Source of the DNA: Syntrophales bacterium
Lineage (GTDB): Bacteria; Desulfobacterota; Syntrophia; Syntrophales; UBA2210
Direction: 5' to 3'
Length of the DNA stretch: 8,094 nucleotides
NCBI GenBank assembly: GCA_023230565.1
Contig: JALNXD010000074.1
Coordinates: 1 to 8,094, forward strand
In this document: positions 6,737-8,094 of the stretch, piece by piece
How the letters are laid out: each line of letters starts with the position of its first letter
How positions within the stretch are numbered: the stretch's first letter is position 1
Program-made: the position numbers and the translations under genes
Notes under the pieces: generated by a model
Told to the model about the DNA's origin: nothing
Seen by the model: only the letters and a program-made list of their open reading frames with translations
Databases searched by the model: none

Positions 6737-7621
6737 CTATTCATCAGGGGCTAAGTAGTAAACCGGGCGCAGAGGCAATAATTGTCTTTGTGCTTCGGGA
6801 ATCCGGTTGTAATGTTCCGTCCAAAGGTCAAACAATTTCTTGAGATCCAATAACATAATACGCCGCTTCTCTTGACGCCGTGCCTCTTCTTCGGCGTCGC
6901 GTGTGAATCCGCCTGTACACACAAAGAGTCCAACATCGGAGTCTCCAAGCAGAGCCATGAATCCTCGGATACCATCCACCGTTATTTTGTCTGCTCTCCG
7001 CTTGACCTGCACCTTGATTCGGGGGCCTTTTACACCGAGTGGGTCTGTATGAGCCACAATATCGATGCCTCTGTCCGGCCCCGGCGGCGATATCCAATCC
7101 ACATAGTACCCCATCCCTCGAAGAAGTCCGGCAACCAGTTCCTGGAAGTCGTAAGGACTCATCCCTTCAAGAAAGTTCTCAATTTGGGACCAGGCACTTT
7201 CGGCGGCTTCTTCTAAGGTCGTGGCAGCCTCTCCGACATCGACTTCTTCTTCATCATTCCCACCTGCCGGTTGATCGGCTTTCCATTTTCGATATAACTT
7301 CCGTGCCGCACGATGAAAATCTTCAGCGTCTGAAAATTTTACAAAAGCTGCGCGACCTTCATCAGTAAGAGACCATGAACCTTTATCTTTGAGAAGCCAT
7401 CCTGCCTTGACAGTATTAATTGTTGAAAAACGGACTATTTTTTCGTAACGACGAACATTGGGACGGTTGGGATACATACTTGCCTCGAAGGGTGTCGGCG
7501 GGACAATATCCGCGAGCTGCCCGAGCACTTCTTTTGCCGGTAAGCCATCAGGATGTTTAAGCAATATCTTGAATACCCCACGTACGAGCTCTCCCAAGCG
7601 CCTTTTGGTGATTTCCGCCAT
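6737..7621 (-). CDS. Mrr-like restriction endonuclease with N-terminal winged helix
   Basis: The 294-residue protein is predicted to cut DNA, probably modified or foreign DNA as in type IV Mrr enzymes. Residues 1-95 form the Mrr N-terminal winged helix (NTVKAGWLLKDKGSWSLTDEGR at about 69-90 is the wing region). A charged linker (NDEEEVDVGEAATTLEE, 122-138) follows. The catalytic domain spans about 153-265: SPYDFQELVAGLLRGMGY (155-172), PGPDRGIDIVA with catalytic Asp187, QVKRR with Gln205 and Lys207, and the conserved FVCTGGFTRDA (233-243). All catalytic positions are present. I start it at the ATG at 7621 because AGGAGGG lies nine bases upstream; a GTG nine codons earlier at 7648 has no such site and would place that sequence inside the gene. 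It is the first gene of a two-gene unit with the CARF-sigma54 activator. The real target (methylated DNA or other) cannot be read from sequence. Confidence 0.92.
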   Translation of the reverse strand: MAEITKRRLGELVRGVFKILLKHPDGLPAKEVLGQLADIVPPTPFEASMYPNRPNVRRYEKIVRFSTINTVKAGWLLKDKGSWSLTDEGRAAFVKFSDAEDFHRAARKLYRKWKADQPAGGNDEEEVDVGEAATTLEEAAESAWSQIENFLEGMSPYDFQELVAGLLRGMGYYVDWISPPGPDRGIDIVAHTDPLGVKGPRIKVQVKRRADKITVDGIRGFMALLGDSDVGLFVCTGGFTRDAEEEARRQEKRRIMLLDLKKLFDLWTEHYNRIPEAQRQLLPLRPVYYLAPDE

Positions 7622-7630
7622 GCCTATAAT

Positions 7631-7637
7631 CCCTCCT
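7631..7637 (-). promoter_or_regulatory. Strong ribosome binding site deciding the Mrr-like start
   Basis: AGGAGGG on the minus strand, nine bases before the ATG at 7621, settles the start in favour of that ATG over the upstream GTG at 7648. Confidence 0.85.
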
Positions 7638-7713
7638 GTCCTGGACACATGATTGTGCCCGACATTAAATGAAGCTTTATTTGTATCGTATATTTGAACA
7701 GATGTGAGTTTGG

Positions 7714-7730
7714 GATATTTATGGAATATC
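7714..7730. repeat. Inverted repeat GATATT-N5-AATATC
   Basis: This is a 6-bp perfect inverted repeat with a 5-base spacer, about 95 bases before the Mrr-like start. It could be an operator, but repeats this short and AT-rich also arise by chance. Confidence 0.3.
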
Positions 7731-7829
7731 TCTCGTTTTCATATTTTAAGAGATGAGGCATTATCTGTGTCTCTCGGAGTAGCAACTTAATTAATGAGAC
7801 TTAGCTCAGACACAAGTAAAGGATGATGT

Positions 7830-7848
7830 ATCAGGTATCTAACACTAA
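7830..7848. repeat. Intergenic repeat copy B (shared with 5141-5158)
   Basis: It contains ATCAG followed three bases later by TCTAACACTAA, matching copy A. TTAATTAAT precedes it at 7787-7795 and TAAATAT follows at 7852. It lies about 210 bases before the Mrr-like start, so both transcription units carry one copy in their upstream region. Confidence 0.4.
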
Positions 7849-7926
7849 CTTCTAAATATGTAAAGAGAGTCTGCAAAATTTTATTTTGTCCTCATTGCAT
7901 GTTCTTCATTCTCAAGGAATAAAAAA

Positions 7927-7943
7927 GGCAGGACTGACCCGCC
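7927..7943 (-). terminator. Rho-independent terminator, probably bidirectional
   Basis: On the minus strand the stem GGCGGG/CCTGCC (one G-U pair, 5-base loop) is followed by six T. On the plus strand the same stem (with one A-C mismatch) is followed by seven T. No gene in the window ends at it in either direction, so it may belong to a deleted gene next to the tRNA or back up the tRNA terminator. Confidence 0.65.
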
Positions 7944-7997
7944 ATTTTTTTAAAAAGTGCTTACAATACGCTTACACTATTTTCGCTGCACAAAAAT

Positions 7998-8024
7998 GGG
8001 TTACAACCTTGAGAGCTGTAACCC
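7998..8024 (-). terminator. Terminator of the tRNA-Leu gene
   Basis: An 8-bp perfect stem (GGGTTACA/TGTAACCC) with an 11-base loop lies 12 bases after the encoded CCA of the tRNA. On the minus strand it is followed by ATTTTTG, as expected for a rho-independent terminator. Confidence 0.7.
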
Positions 8025-8036
8025 CTTGATTATCAT

Positions 8037-8094
8037 TGGTGCCGGAGCTCGGAATCGAACCGAGATGACCGTAAGGTCGGGGGATTTTGAGTCC
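8037..8094 (-). tRNA. tRNA-Leu(CAA), 3' part, 5' end outside the window
   Basis: On the minus strand the visible part begins in the anticodon stem (GGA paired with TCC). It has the loop CTCAAAA with anticodon CAA at 8089-8087, a long variable arm (GACCTTACGGTC) typical of class II tRNAs, the T arm CTCGG-TTCGATT-CCGAG, the 3' acceptor strand CTCCGGC, discriminator A and an encoded CCA at 8039-8037. The long variable arm together with the CAA anticodon identifies leucine (TTG codons). tRNA 3' ends are common integration sites for islands, and the genes here begin just beyond this end. Confidence 0.92.

Larger units (their letters stand above)
7622..7926. other. Gene-free AT-rich region upstream of the Mrr/activator unit
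   Basis: I see no credible gene here on either strand. It should hold the promoter of the Mrr-like gene and its activator. A TAAAAT hexamer (minus strand, 7748-7743) could be a sigma70 -10 element, but no good -35 lies upstream, and no -24/-12 sigma54 site was found. It contains GATATT-N5-AATATC (7714-7730), CAAAAT-N3-ATTTTG (7874-7888), and copy B of the intergenic repeat. Confidence 0.5.

Noticed and set aside
7622..7648. GTG at 7648 as the start of the Mrr-like gene
   Set aside because: The AGGAGGG at 7637-7631 lies inside this extension and is correctly spaced for the ATG at 7621. The nine extra residues match nothing recognisable.
7645..7662. Possible sigma54 promoter for the Mrr-like gene (minus-strand GGGCAC at about 7661)
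   Set aside because: There is no GC at the required 10-base distance, and the site lies too close to the start codon.
7959..7976. Two GCTTACA repeats 11 bp apart as a CRISPR or integrase arm site
   Set aside because: Two seven-base repeats are too few and too short to call. They are mentioned only as context for the tRNA boundary.

Overview
The window is an accessory, defence-type region of a bacterium. It is moderately AT-rich between genes, and its promoter architecture (sigma54 plus a CARF-type enhancer-binding protein) together with its type I restriction genes would fit a proteobacterium or a Desulfobacterota-like lineage. That assignment is a weak inference, because no marker gene for taxonomy is present. 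Apart from an insertion-sequence fragment at the left edge, every gene runs on the minus strand, so the locus is read from right to left.

Right edge (8094 to about 7920): the 3' part of a tRNA-Leu(CAA) gene with its CCA encoded and a terminator hairpin, then a second, bidirectional terminator. A gene-free, AT-rich stretch follows (7622-7926). Next come an Mrr-like restriction endonuclease (7621-6737, winged helix plus PD-(D/E)xK domain) and, 45 bp further on, a 504-residue regulator (6691-5177). The regulator has an N-terminal CARF-like sensor, a sigma54-activating AAA+ domain and a Fis-type HTH, and so resembles RtcR.

Middle (5176-5025): a 152-bp intergenic region with a consensus-perfect -24/-12 sigma54 promoter pointing at the downstream genes. 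A 14-bp perfect palindrome lies about 110 bp upstream of the predicted start, where an enhancer-binding protein would bind.

Left half (5024-111): a tightly packed operon of a small staphylococcal-nuclease-like protein, hsdR, hsdM (TAATG overlap) and hsdS (ATGA overlap). hsdS is interrupted after its first target-recognition domain by an IS3-family element. The last 25 codons of that element's transposase and its terminal inverted repeat occupy bases 1-120.

Interpretation: the layout suggests an inducible defence cassette. A CARF sensor would perceive a nucleotide signal (cyclic oligonucleotide or damaged RNA end) and, through sigma54, switch on a nuclease plus a type I restriction-modification operon. 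A restriction enzyme under on-demand sigma54 control, rather than constitutive expression, is the most unusual idea here. The promoter and domain motifs are directly visible; the regulatory link is inferred. In this genome the system is probably impaired, because hsdS is broken by the IS.
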